A DNA stretch of 64,000 bases, from contig NZ_JAKEUO010000001.1 of NCBI RefSeq assembly GCF_022397915.1, forward strand, positions 228,471-292,470, given 5' to 3'. The notes below the pieces were generated by a model. The model was not told the DNA's origin. It searched no databases and saw only the letters and a list, made by a program, of their open reading frames with translations. Position numbers and translations under genes: made by a program. Shown in pieces: positions 1-9,064 of this stretch. Positions within the stretch are counted from its first letter, which is position 1, and each line of letters begins with the position of its first letter. The DNA is from Vibrio sp. Isolate34. Lineage in GTDB: Bacteria > Pseudomonadota > Gammaproteobacteria > Enterobacterales > Vibrionaceae.

Positions 1-731
1 ATGTGTGAGGTGATGATCACCGCGCTGAAAACCACAGGACGCAAGCAAGGCAGAATGATTTTGAGATAAATAGTGGGTAAGCTTGCCCCATCAATTTGAG
101 CGGCTTTGATGATTGAAGAATCAATGCCACGAAGGCCGGCTAAGAACATCGCCATCACAAAGCCTGAAGACTGCCAAAGCGCCGCAATCACTAAGGTGTA
201 GACCGACATTTCAGAGTCGACCAACCAATCGAATTTAAAGTCGGTAAAGCCCCAATCTTGCATCAGTTTTTCAATGCCAAGACCCGGATTGAGAATCCAT
301 TTCCAAGCGGTACCCGTCACGATGAATGACAAGGCCATTGGGTATAAATAGATGGTACGAATCGCGCCTTCTTGGCGGATGTTCTGGTCAAGCAATACCG
401 CCAAACCCACGCCCAACAAGATAGCAATCGCCATGAACAGAAAACCAAACACACCGAGGTTGGTGATTGAGGTGATCCAGCGATCGTTGTCCATCAGCTT
501 TTCATATTGAGCTAAACCAACAAAGTTGAAGCTCGGTAAAAATCGAGAATTCGTAAACGACAGCGCCGCCGTCCAGAATATATAGCCGTAGATACACACC
601 ACGGTCACTAACGCGGTAGGCGCCAGTACAATCTTGGGTAACCAATGTTGCAACCTGTCAGCAAAGCTAGGCTTGGGCACAGGCTGGCTCCTTGTCGGTT
701 TTGGAGTCGACTCAGTCAAAACATGCTCCAT
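1..731 (-). CDS. gtsB: Sugar ABC transporter permease, GtsB/MalF type (3' end off window)
   Basis: Inner-membrane permease of a carbohydrate ABC importer, truncated by the left edge of the window, so about 243 codons are visible. Translating the minus strand from the ATG at 731 gives a Pro-rich cytoplasmic N-terminus, then hydrophobic segments, then the binding-protein-dependent transport (EAA) loop reading AAQIDGASLPTIYLKIILP, which contacts the ATPase. It lies 144 bp downstream of the binding-protein gene on the same strand, as expected for a gtsABCD-type glucose/mannose importer. The second permease and the ATPase should lie just outside the window. The family is secure; the sugar is inferred from the neighbouring GtsA-like and GltR/GtrS-like genes. 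Confidence 0.88.
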   Translation of the reverse strand, partial: MEHVLTESTPKPTRSQPVPKPSFADRLQHWLPKIVLAPTALVTVVCIYGYIFWTAALSFTNSRFLPSFNFVGLAQYEKLMDNDRWITSITNLGVFGFLFMAIAILLGVGLAVLLDQNIRQEGAIRTIYLYPMALSFIVTGTAWKWILNPGLGIEKLMQDWGFTDFKFDWLVDSEMSVYTLVIAALWQSSGFVMAMFLAGLRGIDSSIIKAAQIDGASLPTIYLKIILPCLRPVVFSAVIITSH

Positions 732-821
732 AACTTATCCTTGTTGCACAATCGAGCCAATGGCTTGCCTCTCGGCACCACATCAGCATCACGCATATTA
801 GAATTGGGAATGAAGAGCAGA

Positions 822-840
822 TAGGCTCCCTACGAGCCTA
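822..840 (-). other. Stem-loop between gtsA and gtsB
   Basis: Arms TAGGCTC (822-828) and GAGCCTA (834-840) form a perfect 7-bp stem with a 5-base loop, 36 bp beyond the gtsA stop codon. No U-tract follows on the minus strand, so it resembles an mRNA-stabilising or processing hairpin more than a terminator. Such elements often keep binding-protein transcripts more abundant than permease transcripts; that role is inferred. Confidence 0.4.
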
Positions 841-875
841 CCCACCCTGGGGGTTTGGTGTTAAACCAAGTGAGA

Positions 876-2123
876 TTAGATAGCCGCTTTCACTGCTTTC
901 GCTAACTTAGCTGCCGCTTCTTTTGGATCGGCATCTTTCTCATTGAAGAAGTTGGTCACTACGTCATAGATAGCACCTTGAGCGTAGCTTGTCGTCGCTA
1001 GGCCGTGAGCCATACTCGGAACAAGATCGCCAGATTCCGCACTCGCTTTGAAGGTTGCCATTGAATCCAACGCACATTGGTCGAACTTAGACATGTCCAT
1101 ATCGAGACGTACAGGGATTGAGCCTTTGTTCAAGTTGAAGACTTCTTGGAAATCTTTGGTAAGAATGGTTTTCGCTAGATCTTGCTGCGCTTTTTGGTTC
1201 TCTTTATCGCTTAACTCAAAGAACGCAAAACTATCGATGTTGAAGGTAAATTGACCGTCAGTACCCGGAGCTGGTGCGCAGATGTAGTCTTTACCCGGCA
1301 CTTTGCCTGCTGCGGTAAACTCACCTTTCGCCCAGTCACCCATGATTTGCATCGCCGCTTCGCCATTAATAACCATAGAGGTTGCGACGTTCCAATCACG
1401 ACCTGGCGAGTTGCTGTCGATGTAGTCGCGCATCTTTTTAAACTTAGTGAATACTTCCACCATTTTATCGCCAGATAACACGTCCATATCTAGATCAACG
1501 AACGCTTTGTTGTAGTCTTCACTACCAAGTACATCAAGTGCCACAGCCTCGAAGACTGTTGCGTCTTGCCAAGGTTGACCGCCGTGCGCCAGAGGGATGA
1601 AACCTGCTGCTTTGATCTTATCTGCAGCAACAAAGAACTCATCTAAGGTAGTTGGAACCGTCACACCTGACTTTTCGAGCACTTCTGGGTTTGCCCAAAG
1701 CCAGTTAACACGGTGAACGTTCACAGGAACTGCTACGTACTCGCCGTCCCACTTCATTACTTTGGTGACAACAGCAGGCAGTAAATCATCCCACTTTTCT
1801 TGTTTCGCGGTTGCATCGAGAGACGTTAGAAAACCTAAACCACCCCACTCCTGAATATCATGACCTTTGATCTGCGCAGCAGATGGCGGGTTACCTGATA
1901 CTGCTCGCGTTTTCAAAACGGTCATCGCACTTTCACCGCCGCCACCAGCCACTGCAAAGTCTTTCCATGTATGGCCTTGTTCTTCAATCATCTCTTTCAG
2001 TACTGCGGCAGATTTTGCTTCGCCACCGGCAGTCCACCAGTGAAGCACTTCCACTTCACCAGCTTGAGAAAATGTTGAGGCAGCAAGAAGAGATAGAGTA
2101 AGTAGGGTTTTATTGATTTTCAT
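876..2123 (-). CDS. gtsA: Periplasmic sugar-binding protein, GtsA-like
   Basis: Solute-binding protein of family 1 that delivers a sugar to the membrane permease from the periplasm; 415 aa, usual for the family. A Sec signal peptide ends at about SQA-GEVEV (residue 21). The mature start [13 protein letters not shown] and the stretches [20 protein letters not shown] and [12 protein letters not shown] match, as I remember it, the Pseudomonas glucose-binding protein GtsA. The start is an ATG with GGAAG about 7 bases upstream. It follows the gtrS-like kinase gene and precedes the permease. The glucose/mannose assignment rests on similarity and context; another hexose is possible. Confidence 0.9.
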   Translation of the reverse strand: MKINKTLLTLSLLAASTFSQAGEVEVLHWWTAGGEAKSAAVLKEMIEEQGHTWKDFAVAGGGGESAMTVLKTRAVSGNPPSAAQIKGHDIQEWGGLGFLTSLDATAKQEKWDDLLPAVVTKVMKWDGEYVAVPVNVHRVNWLWANPEVLEKSGVTVPTTLDEFFVAADKIKAAGFIPLAHGGQPWQDATVFEAVALDVLGSEDYNKAFVDLDMDVLSGDKMVEVFTKFKKMRDYIDSNSPGRDWNVATSMVINGEAAMQIMGDWAKGEFTAAGKVPGKDYICAPAPGTDGQFTFNIDSFAFFELSDKENQKAQQDLAKTILTKDFQEVFNLNKGSIPVRLDMDMSKFDQCALDSMATFKASAESGDLVPSMAHGLATTSYAQGAIYDVVTNFFNEKDADPKEAAAKLAKAVKAAI

Positions 2124-2213
2124 TATTATCTTCCATGTTTAGCGGACTCGACGTCCGGTTCAATAAAGAGTCTACTTATTTTGATTTTTAGGATTGAAAC
2201 AAAAGGTAAGCCC

Positions 2214-2235
2214 AATGTAACACAATTGTTACATT
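2214..2235. promoter_or_regulatory. Inverted repeat in the gtrS-gtsA junction (candidate operator)
   Basis: Perfect 8-bp arms AATGTAAC and GTTACATT are separated by six bases (ACAATT). The element overlaps the stop codon of the kinase gene and lies about 90 bp upstream of the gtsA start. Its spacing does not fit CRP (TGTGA-N6-TCACA). It could bind the adjacent response regulator or another sugar regulator; without a U-tract it is not a convincing terminator. Confidence 0.45.
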
Positions 2236-3679
2236 ACACTTCTAAGCCTCTAGGGATATAGACTTTGGCCTCTAAACCGCCTTGAGGGGAGTTGCGAATA
2301 ATGAGATCTCCGCCGTGTCCGTGCAGGATATTTCGACAAATTCCTAGCCCTAAGCCGTGTCCTTGGTCGTCGGTCGCCAGCCTAAAGTATGGTTCAAACA
2401 CCAACTCAAGTTTATCTTCTGGGATTCCTTTGCCTCGGTCCTGAATCGTCACGATGACCCATACAGAATCGCTGTTGATATCGACCTTAGCGGATGTGCC
2501 GTATTTCACCGCATTGTCGATAAGGTTGGTCAGCACACGTTTGATCGCTAATGGTTTGGCGACTAAAGGCTCAACCACGATGGGTTCAAACTCCACTAAA
2601 GTTTGATGCTGGTTATGTAATTCTATAACCGAAGCAACCATGTCATTAAGATCGATAATGGCGTTGTTTTCGTGAAGGTCTGTGTCTCTTACTGCTTGCA
2701 GAGCACCTTTGACCATCATCTCTAGCTCATCTAAATCCTTGTTGAACTTCTCTTTCTTAACTTCGCTTTCCAACAGCTCAGCTCTCAGCCTAAGCCGAGT
2801 TATGGGTGTCTTTAAATCATGAGAAATAGCAGAGAAAAGGTGTTCTCGATCGGCAACGTAGCGACGAATCCGCTGTTGCATGCGATTAAAAGCCCGAGTT
2901 GCGGTGACCAATTCAGTTGCCCCCTCTTCGTTAAGTGGTGGCTGCTGAATATCCATACTCATCTCATTGGCTGCCCTTGCTAATTTTTTTAGCGGGCGCA
3001 CTTGGCGACGAATCATTAAGTAGGTCAACACCAATAGAATGAGTGTTGAAGAGAGCAAGAAGATCACCTGTTCACGACCAAGAATAGTGTCATCCAGTTT
3101 TACGTAAGGTGCAGGCAACAGTGCGGCAATGTAGACCCATTCATGACTGGCTAATTCAATCTGCACAACCAGTATTGGAGGGTTGAGAGGTTCTAAGGTT
3201 AATGTGTGATGCGCCCACGATCGAGGGAGATCGCTCAAGTAGATGTCATTTTTAAGTAATCGAAGATGCTCTGGACGAGAAAAATCGACGCGTACCGACT
3301 CCACTTTATTGAGCTTGTTACTCAACACACTTTCTATGGCTTCTATCGAGGCAGTTTTTAAGCGGGTATCGGGTATAGGCTCAACAATCAAAGCCTCTTT
3401 GTTGAAAGAGACAAAGAAGCGCGTACCGCCCATATTTCGAATTTGGTCTAACACGATATGGCGATATTTGACGGGCAAAGATTGAAAGAAGGTCACCGTT
3501 GAAGCAAACATGTTCGCCATGCTCGATGAGGCCGAACGAATCCCTTCCAATTCCTTATGTTTAGATTCGCTGTACCAAATAGAGGTTGCGATGCCTTGAG
3601 CAATGACCACTGCCAACAAGGTTAATAACAAGGTTCGAGCAACCAAGGAATTTGGCTTTAAACTTCTCAACCACTTCAT
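2234..3679 (-). CDS. gtrS: Sensor histidine kinase, GtrS-like
   Basis: Membrane histidine kinase, 481 aa, partner of the response regulator encoded 13 bp upstream. Transmembrane helices lie at about residues 14-34 and 203-222 and flank a periplasmic sensor domain of about 165 residues. A HAMP segment follows, then the HisKA box SHDLKTPITRLRLRAE with the predicted phospho-acceptor His287. The ATPase domain shows NLIDNAVKYG (N box), DRGKGIPEDKL and GHGLGLGICR (G boxes). It most likely senses a sugar or sugar acid in the periplasm and controls the downstream ABC importer. Pseudomonas GtrS, which sits in the same gene order, senses ketogluconate; the ligand here is unproven. Confidence 0.87.
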   Translation of the reverse strand: MKWLRSLKPNSLVARTLLLTLLAVVIAQGIATSIWYSESKHKELEGIRSASSSMANMFASTVTFFQSLPVKYRHIVLDQIRNMGGTRFFVSFNKEALIVEPIPDTRLKTASIEAIESVLSNKLNKVESVRVDFSRPEHLRLLKNDIYLSDLPRSWAHHTLTLEPLNPPILVVQIELASHEWVYIAALLPAPYVKLDDTILGREQVIFLLSSTLILLVLTYLMIRRQVRPLKKLARAANEMSMDIQQPPLNEEGATELVTATRAFNRMQQRIRRYVADREHLFSAISHDLKTPITRLRLRAELLESEVKKEKFNKDLDELEMMVKGALQAVRDTDLHENNAIIDLNDMVASVIELHNQHQTLVEFEPIVVEPLVAKPLAIKRVLTNLIDNAVKYGTSAKVDINSDSVWVIVTIQDRGKGIPEDKLELVFEPYFRLATDDQGHGLGLGICRNILHGHGGDLIIRNSPQGGLEAKVYIPRGLEV

Positions 3680-3692
3680 AAGGACTTCTTAC

Positions 3693-4421
3693 TCAGTGCT
3701 CATAATGCACAGGCACAGCCAGAATGTAGCCGTTGCCGCGCATGGTTTTGATGTAGTGAGGATACTTACCACTGTCGCCCAATCGGCTTCTCAGGCGACT
3801 TAGCTGCACATCAATACCACGTTCAAAAGGCAGCGCTTCGCGGCCTCTGGTTGCGAAAGAGATAGTATCTCGGTCTAACACTTCATTAGGGCGAGTAAGG
3901 AACAACATTAACAATGAGAAATCACTGCCCGACAAGTCCATCTCTTCTGAGCAATCATTGTGGGAAATTCGATGTGCGAGTGTGTCGAGCGTCCAATCAC
4001 CAAAAATGATTTGCTTTGGCAGTGCATCATTGGGTTTGTCATCGACGACTTGAACGCGACGTAATAAAGCTTTGATACGCGCCATTAACTGGCGAGGGCT
4101 AAACGGCTTAGCGATATAGTCATCCGCACCTATTTCTAAGCCGATGATCTGGTCGGTTTCATCCGATACCGCAGTCAGCATGATGATAGGCACATTCGAT
4201 TGTTTGCGGACGCGTTGGCACAAGGTAAAACCGTCGTCACCGGGTAGCATCACATCAAGAAGAATCAGGTCTGGGTAACCTTGGCTTTGCAGGTGAGTTT
4301 CGAGTTCAACACCGTCTCCAACTGAGGAGACATCGAAACCCGATTTTGTGAGGTACTCTTCCAGCAGCTCGCGGATTTCTTGATCATCATCCACCACGAG
4401 AATTCGAGTATTTGTTGGCAT
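3693..4421 (-). CDS. gltR: OmpR-family response regulator, GltR-like
   Basis: Two-component response regulator, 242 aa. The receiver domain (about 5-118) carries the acidic pair DDD at 11-13, phospho-acceptor Asp56 in ILLDVMLPGDDG, and the conserved Lys105 in DDYIAKPF. The C-terminal winged helix (about 145-238) has the OmpR/PhoB pattern, including RGREALPFERGIDVQLSRLR and IKTMRGNGYILA. It is first in the run gltR-gtrS-gtsA-gtsB and so probably activates or derepresses the sugar importer. The symbol is by analogy with Pseudomonas GltR; family membership is certain, the regulon is inferred. Confidence 0.88.
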   Translation of the reverse strand: MPTNTRILVVDDDQEIRELLEEYLTKSGFDVSSVGDGVELETHLQSQGYPDLILLDVMLPGDDGFTLCQRVRKQSNVPIIMLTAVSDETDQIIGLEIGADDYIAKPFSPRQLMARIKALLRRVQVVDDKPNDALPKQIIFGDWTLDTLAHRISHNDCSEEMDLSGSDFSLLMLFLTRPNEVLDRDTISFATRGREALPFERGIDVQLSRLRSRLGDSGKYPHYIKTMRGNGYILAVPVHYEH

Positions 4422-4516
4422 CGCCCAAACCTATTAAATTTACAACTTATTCACATAGTCTATAGGCAGGTTGAGCATTTGATTATTGATATGTTTGTAA
4501 AATTAGAAGAACAAAC

Positions 4517-4548
4517 AGACAGAGATCACAACTAAGTGACCTCTGTCT
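4517..4548 (-). terminator. Terminator-like hairpin after selO
   Basis: AGACAGAG and CTCTGTCT are perfect outer arms, with inner pairing TCAC/GTGA around the loop AACTAA and one A-C mismatch. On the minus strand it is followed by TGTTTGTTCTT, a modest U-rich tail, 25 bp after the selO stop codon. Confidence 0.6.
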
Positions 4549-4572
4549 ACTCGTTTGATTTGACGTACTACT

Positions 4573-6030
4573 TTACGACGAGCAGCTGATCTCCATCGCT
4601 TTGCCCCACTCTGGTGGTAACGCGGCAAGATGTTCGTATTCAGGGTGTTCCGCATAAGGATCGGCCAACACCACCATTAATGCGTCAATATCACTGCTAT
4701 CACCGCGCTCGGCTTTATCTATCGCCAGCTGTGCGAGGTAATTTCTGAGGATGTATTTAGGGTTTACCTGTCTCATCTTTTCGCAGCGCTCGACTACTGA
4801 GCTACCTTCAAGTTCACAACGTTGCAAATAGTTATCCAGCCACAGCTTTGCGGCCTCGCGATCGATAAATAAATCAATGACTTCCTGCGCAGGCAAAGTG
4901 TCTAGGTTCGACAGCGTTCTAAAGAACCTTGGATAATCGACTTTGTTTTGCGACATCAACTCGAACATAGATTCAAACAAGCGGCTGTCACCTTCATGTT
5001 TAGAAAGTAGCCCAAGCTTTCTACGCATCAACTGGCTGAAATAACCGTTCATTTGTGGCTCATACTGCTCTAACGCTGCCTGTAAATCAGCTTTCTCCAC
5101 CAGCGGTGACAGAGAGTGAGCCAGAGCTGACAGGTTCCACAATCCAATTCTAGGTTGTTGATTAAAGGCATAACGACCTTGGTAGTCGGAGTGATTACAG
5201 ATCAACCTCGGGTCATACTCATCGAGGAATGCAAACGGCCCATAGTCAAACGTCTGTCCAATAATCGACATGTTATCTGTATTCATCACCCCGTGGGCAA
5301 AGCCATTCGCTTGCCACAACGCAATCATCTCTGCGGTACGGTCAACAATCTGATTAAACATAGCAGCGTAGGGCTTGTCCTCATCAAGGCATTCAGGGAA
5401 GTGCCACTCGATGACTTTATCAGCCAGTAATTTATGCTCGGCCAACTGATTGGTATAAAACAGATGTTCAAAGTGACCGAAACGAATGTGTGATTCAGCA
5501 GCACGCACCAACAATGCGCCCCACTCTTGCTTCTCTCGATAAACCGGCGTGTCACTGGTCATCATAGCCAACGCACGTGTGGTTGGGATATTAAGCCCAG
5601 CCATCGCTTCACTACATAAATACTCACGAACAGTTGAGCGAATCACGGCGCGCCCATCTCCCATGCGTGAATATGGTGTTTTACCCGCACCTTTTAGGTG
5701 TAAGTCGAACGTTTCACCACTTTTAGCGACAACTTGTGCTAATAGCAAACCTCTGCCGTCACCTAAATCGGGGTTATAAGAACCAAATTGATGGCCTGCG
5801 TATTTCATTGCTACAGGTAAAAATTGCTCTGGTTCAACGTTGCCCGATAAAGTCTCAAGTAACTCCTCAGAGACGTCCTCAAATGACGGAAAGCCGAGTT
5901 CACTCGCAAGGTTTTGGTTCCATGCAAGCCATTGAACATTATTTAAAGGTGTAGGTTGAATTGGGGTATAGAACAGTCGAGGTAACGTCGTAAATCGATT
6001 GTTAAATGAAATAGAATCCCAGACAGACAT
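4573..6030 (-). CDS. selO: Protein adenylyltransferase SelO (YdiU family)
   Basis: Pseudokinase-fold enzyme that transfers AMP from ATP to Ser/Thr/Tyr of target proteins, linked to redox homeostasis. Family landmarks are visible: [54 protein letters not shown] and [10 protein letters not shown]. The Cys three residues from the C-terminus (SCSS-type ending) is the position occupied by selenocysteine in animal SelO. Starting at the ATG at 6030 ([13 protein letters not shown]) gives 485 aa, close to the E. coli length of 478. In-frame starts at 6060 (ATG) and 6084 (TTG) would add residues that do not look native, and none has a strong ribosome-binding site, so the start is the uncertain part. 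Confidence 0.93.
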   Translation of the reverse strand: MSVWDSISFNNRFTTLPRLFYTPIQPTPLNNVQWLAWNQNLASELGFPSFEDVSEELLETLSGNVEPEQFLPVAMKYAGHQFGSYNPDLGDGRGLLLAQVVAKSGETFDLHLKGAGKTPYSRMGDGRAVIRSTVREYLCSEAMAGLNIPTTRALAMMTSDTPVYREKQEWGALLVRAAESHIRFGHFEHLFYTNQLAEHKLLADKVIEWHFPECLDEDKPYAAMFNQIVDRTAEMIALWQANGFAHGVMNTDNMSIIGQTFDYGPFAFLDEYDPRLICNHSDYQGRYAFNQQPRIGLWNLSALAHSLSPLVEKADLQAALEQYEPQMNGYFSQLMRRKLGLLSKHEGDSRLFESMFELMSQNKVDYPRFFRTLSNLDTLPAQEVIDLFIDREAAKLWLDNYLQRCELEGSSVVERCEKMRQVNPKYILRNYLAQLAIDKAERGDSSDIDALMVVLADPYAEHPEYEHLAALPPEWGKAMEISCSS

Positions 6031-6323
6031 GAGAGATACACTGTAGATAAAAGATAACATAAGATTATCACAGTTTGATAACAACTTCAGATCAGGTTAA
6101 ACAACGAGTCTATTAAACAAATGGGGAATCAGACAAAGATACTATTATGGAAAAGAAAATGTTCAGAGAAAGAAGGTGTTCAAAGAAAAGCACAGCGAAG
6201 AAAAGGTTAAGTGGCTAGCCTGATGAGAAAAGCCACGTTTATGAGATAAAGAGTTCTGACTTTGAAGACTTTTTAACAAGTGATTTCATAATAAAAACTG
6301 AAAATATAGAGCCATTAAGCTGA
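6031..6323. other. Intergenic region upstream of selO
   Basis: AT-rich stretch that must hold the selO promoter, but I cannot pick out a clear -35/-10 pair. A loose stem (GTGGCT near 6211, AGCCAC near 6230) has no U-tract. A purine-rich run with many AAAGAAAAG words lies at about 6148-6205. No gene with a credible ribosome-binding site is seen on the plus strand. Confidence 0.5.
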
Positions 6324-6425
6324 CTACATTAGAGCAAGAATACCCACTAGAGAAAGGGTAGAGAAAATCCAAGTGCGGCTGATAACGCCAAAGTTACTGT
6401 GTTGAATCATTTCTTGATGCTGCAT
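6324..6425 (-). CDS. 33-residue putative membrane protein
   Basis: Short ORF reading MQHQEMIQHSNFGV, then ISRTWIFSTLSL, then VGILALM. The start ATG at 6425 has a strong Shine-Dalgarno (AAGGAG with a 6-base spacer), much better than that of most genes here. The first 14 residues are polar and His/Gln-rich; the last 18 or so form a single hydrophobic segment, as in single-pass bacterial small proteins. It stands alone between the LysE-family gene and selO. I do not recognise a family. Function unknown; confidence rests on the ribosome-binding site and the hydropathy pattern. Confidence 0.55.
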   Translation of the reverse strand: MQHQEMIQHSNFGVISRTWIFSTLSLVGILALM

Positions 6426-6564
6426 ATGTCTCTCCTTGAGAACGTGATGGTGTAACTACAATATATCGGCTTTTCGCTAAAAGCAGCAAGCATATTAATA
6501 TTAACCTTTTATGACAGCATTAAGAATTTTCTGTAACTATTCAGCCCTCTGATAAATCAAAAAG
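6426..6564. other. Intergenic region between the lysE-type gene and the 33-aa ORF
   Basis: AT-rich (TAATATTAACC, ACAATATATCGGC). It carries the ribosome-binding site of the small ORF at its left end and probably its promoter. No terminator hairpin was recognised after the LysE-family gene. Confidence 0.4.
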
Positions 6565-7206
6565 TTATGCTCGGCTTGTCGTCGAAAGCAGCGCGCCTGC
6601 GCCAATAAACACGCCCCCTGTAACACGATTGAAAACCTTAGCTCTGCCTTTAGCAAACAGCCAGTTTGACGACTTCGCACCTAAATACGCGTACACCAAT
6701 AGCCAAGACAACTCCATCACAGCAAAGGTTAAAGCAAACACTGCAAACTGGGGAAGCAGAGCGAGTGACGGGTCGATAAACTGAGGGAAAAGTGCGGTAA
6801 AAAACAAGATCGCTTTCGGGTTACTCGCGCCAACAATAAAACCACTTAAGTAGTGTTGCACCGCGCTTTCTTTAATAGGTTGAGAATCGGTTTGTTGATC
6901 GGATAGATTATCGTAATCTTGCTGGTTAGAACGTAAAGACTTCCAGCCAAGATAGATAAGATACGCAGCGCCAGTCCATTTTATGACATTAAATACCACT
7001 TCCGATGAAGCTATGATCACCCCTAAGCCTGTGAACGATAACGTTAAGATTCCGGTGATCGCCGTTAAGCTGCCTAGCGCAGTAAATATTGATAATTTAA
7101 AGCCCGATTGCACACCTTTGGTCATACACAATAAAGAACTTGGGCCCGGCGATGCCGTTAAAATCAGTACTGCCAACAAATAATAAATCCATGTATCGAA
7201 GCTCAT
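6565..7206 (-). CDS. LysE/RhtB-family amino-acid exporter
   Basis: Inner-membrane exporter of the LysE superfamily, 213 aa, about six hydrophobic segments. The family signature lies at the N-terminus (LTASPGPSSLLCMTKGVQSG) and the second half contains GASNPKAILFFTALFPQFI, the typical NPK motif. The start has a good Shine-Dalgarno (AAGGAG, spacer about 8). It is monocistronic, with the prmB terminator upstream. Members export homoserine, threonine, lysine or other metabolites; the substrate cannot be deduced here. Confidence 0.9.
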   Translation of the reverse strand: MSFDTWIYYLLAVLILTASPGPSSLLCMTKGVQSGFKLSIFTALGSLTAITGILTLSFTGLGVIIASSEVVFNVIKWTGAAYLIYLGWKSLRSNQQDYDNLSDQQTDSQPIKESAVQHYLSGFIVGASNPKAILFFTALFPQFIDPSLALLPQFAVFALTFAVMELSWLLVYAYLGAKSSNWLFAKGRAKVFNRVTGGVFIGAGALLSTTSRA

Positions 7207-7340
7207 CGCGAATTCTCCTTAACTCACTAAAACGGCTAAACATTAGCCACTAATATGTAATAGCTATTCATATTAGGCAACTAAATATTTAACATTATTT
7301 ATTCTGCGTTGATTACTTAGACACAAATGACGGCAATAAA

Positions 7341-7368
7341 AAACGCCATGCATTGCTGCATGGCGTTT
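7341..7368 (-). terminator. Rho-independent terminator after prmB
   Basis: A perfect 12-bp stem AAACGCCATGCA/TGCATGGCGTTT with the tetraloop TTGC, followed on the minus strand by TTTATT. The A/T-rich stem ends would let it work in either direction. Confidence 0.85.
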
Positions 7369-7431
7369 AAATTAAAACGTTTCAAATAGAACGTCTTACC
7401 AAGTACTAAGCTAAAAACTAGCCGTCATTAC

Positions 7432-8364
7432 CTAGTCTTTGTATATAGAGAACTCGTCAGCGCAAGCCACTAGCTGCTCGCGAGTGATCATGAATACACC
7501 GTGACCACCGTTTGAGAATTCAATCCAAGTGAATGGAATCTCAGGGTACTGATCCATCATATGAACCATTGAGTTACCTACTTCACAGATCAGAATACCG
7601 TCATCAGTTAGGTAGTCTGGTGCGTTAGCTAGGATACGGCGAACCAATTTCAGACCGTCAGTACCTGCTGCTAGGCCAAGTTCTGGCTCATGAGTAAACT
7701 CATCTGGCAGACTGTTCATATCTTCTTCGTCCACGTAAGGCGGGTTAGATACGATCAGGTTGTATTTCTCTTTCGGCAGATCACGGAAAAGATCTGAACG
7801 GATTGGGAACACTTGTTGCTCCATGCCGTGATCTTGAACGTTCTGCTCAGCAACTTGAAGTGCGTCAGTAGAGATATCAATCGCGTCTACTTCAGCATCT
7901 GGGAATGCGTGCGCACAAGCGATAGCAATACAACCACTGCCCGTACACATATCCATGATGCGAACTGGCTCTTCAGTTAACCAAGGTTGGAATTGAGCTT
8001 CGATCAGCTCACCAATTGGAGAACGAGGCACAAGAACGCGCTCATCAACGAAGAACTCAAGGCCACAGAACCAAGCTTTGTTCGTCAGGTAAGCCGTTGG
8101 TGTACGATCATTAATACGCTTGATCACACGCTCAACGATACGCAGACGTTCGCTGCTCGTTAGACGAGAGTTCATTACATGCGAAGGAACATCAATCGGC
8201 AGATAAAGAGTAGGTAAGATAAGTTGTACTGCCTCATCCCACGCGTTATCAGTGCCGTGACCATAAAATAGGCCAGCTGCGTTAAAGCGGCTAACAGTCC
8301 AACGAATCACATCTTGAAGCGTGTGTAGTTCTGATACCGCTTCTTCTACAAAAATCTTATCCAA
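7432..8364 (-). CDS. prmB: Ribosomal protein uL3 N5-glutamine methyltransferase
   Basis: SAM-dependent methyltransferase that modifies a glutamine of ribosomal protein L3; 310 aa, as in E. coli. The SAM-binding motif is [15 protein letters not shown] (around residue 137) and the glutamine-binding catalytic motif NPPY is in [13 protein letters not shown]. The N-terminus [15 protein letters not shown] matches E. coli PrmB (MDKIFVDEAVNELQ) and requires the TTG start at 8364. The gene is divergent from smrB with only about 60 bp between the starts, the same pairing as in E. coli. Confidence 0.96.
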   Translation of the reverse strand: MDKIFVEEAVSELHTLQDVIRWTVSRFNAAGLFYGHGTDNAWDEAVQLILPTLYLPIDVPSHVMNSRLTSSERLRIVERVIKRINDRTPTAYLTNKAWFCGLEFFVDERVLVPRSPIGELIEAQFQPWLTEEPVRIMDMCTGSGCIAIACAHAFPDAEVDAIDISTDALQVAEQNVQDHGMEQQVFPIRSDLFRDLPKEKYNLIVSNPPYVDEEDMNSLPDEFTHEPELGLAAGTDGLKLVRRILANAPDYLTDDGILICEVGNSMVHMMDQYPEIPFTWIEFSNGGHGVFMITREQLVACADEFSIYKD

Positions 8365-8426
8365 AATTGTCTCCGAAAAGCGCTACAATACTGCTAATTA
8401 CGTTTCTAATTAGAATTCATAACCTG

Positions 8427-8957
8427 ATGAGCAAAAAAGACACCGACTTCGATGACGATTTCGCCCTATTCAACGATGCAGTAAAGGGCGTTAAAAAGTT
8501 GCAACAGGATACCATAGTCCAGCAGCCAAAAAGAAATGCCAAGCAAAAAGAAATTACTCGAACGGCAAGACAAGCGAGTGATAGCGAGTTTTATTTCTCG
8601 GATGAGTTCATTCCGCACCTTAGCGAAGACGGCCCAACACGTTATGCGCGTGATGATGTCTCTAAATATGAGGTGAAGCGCCTACGTCGTGGTGTCTACG
8701 TGCCAGACGTGTATCTCGATATGCATGGTATGACTCAGCAAGAAGCCAAACGTGAGCTTGGCGCGATGATTGCGCACTGTGTAAAAGAGAGCGTGGCGTG
8801 TGCCTGCGTTCAACACGGCATTGGCAAACACATCCTTAAGCAGAAGGTGCCTTTGTGGTTAGCACAGCACCCAGACGTGATGGCTTTTCACCAAGCGCCA
8901 TTAGAATTTGGCGGTAACGGTGCACTGTTGGTACTGCTCTCTATTCCTGAGAAGTAA
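8427..8957 (+). CDS. smrB: Smr-domain endonuclease SmrB, ribosome rescue factor
   Basis: Ribosome-collision rescue nuclease that cleaves mRNA between stalled, collided ribosomes. The C-terminal Smr domain (about residues 85-175) shows YLDMHGMTQQEAKREL and VQHGIGKHILKQKV, the LDxHG and HGxG elements. The N-terminal half is charged. I start it at the ATG at 8427 (MSKKDTDFDDDFALF, 176 aa), near the E. coli length of 183. A TTG-initiated version from 8367 would add 20 hydrophobic residues overlapping the prmB promoter region and is less likely. Confidence 0.94.
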   Translation: MSKKDTDFDDDFALFNDAVKGVKKLQQDTIVQQPKRNAKQKEITRTARQASDSEFYFSDEFIPHLSEDGPTRYARDDVSKYEVKRLRRGVYVPDVYLDMHGMTQQEAKRELGAMIAHCVKESVACACVQHGIGKHILKQKVPLWLAQHPDVMAFHQAPLEFGGNGALLVLLSIPEK

Positions 8958-8991
8958 TGCTGGTTTGCAAATCGCTTCATCATCAAAAACA

Positions 8992-9025
8992 AAAAGGGCA
9001 TCTCAAATCATTGAGATGCCCTTTT
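8992..9025. terminator. Bidirectional terminator between smrB and sixA
   Basis: A 15-bp perfect stem (AAAAGGGCATCTCAA and its complement) around the loop ATCA, with A/T-rich ends on both sides. It separates two convergent genes and can serve both. Confidence 0.88.
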
Positions 9026-9064
9026 CACTTTACTCTTCCAATTAAAAGGTTGTCTTCACCTTCA

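Noticed and set aside
2214..2235. CRP-binding site
   Set aside because: The half sites TGTAA and TTACA are 8 bp apart, not 6, and the fourth-position G of TGTGA is missing.
6147..6218. Plus-strand 23-codon basic ORF (MEKKMFRERRCSKK...)
   Set aside because: No Shine-Dalgarno and a composition explained by the local purine-rich tract.
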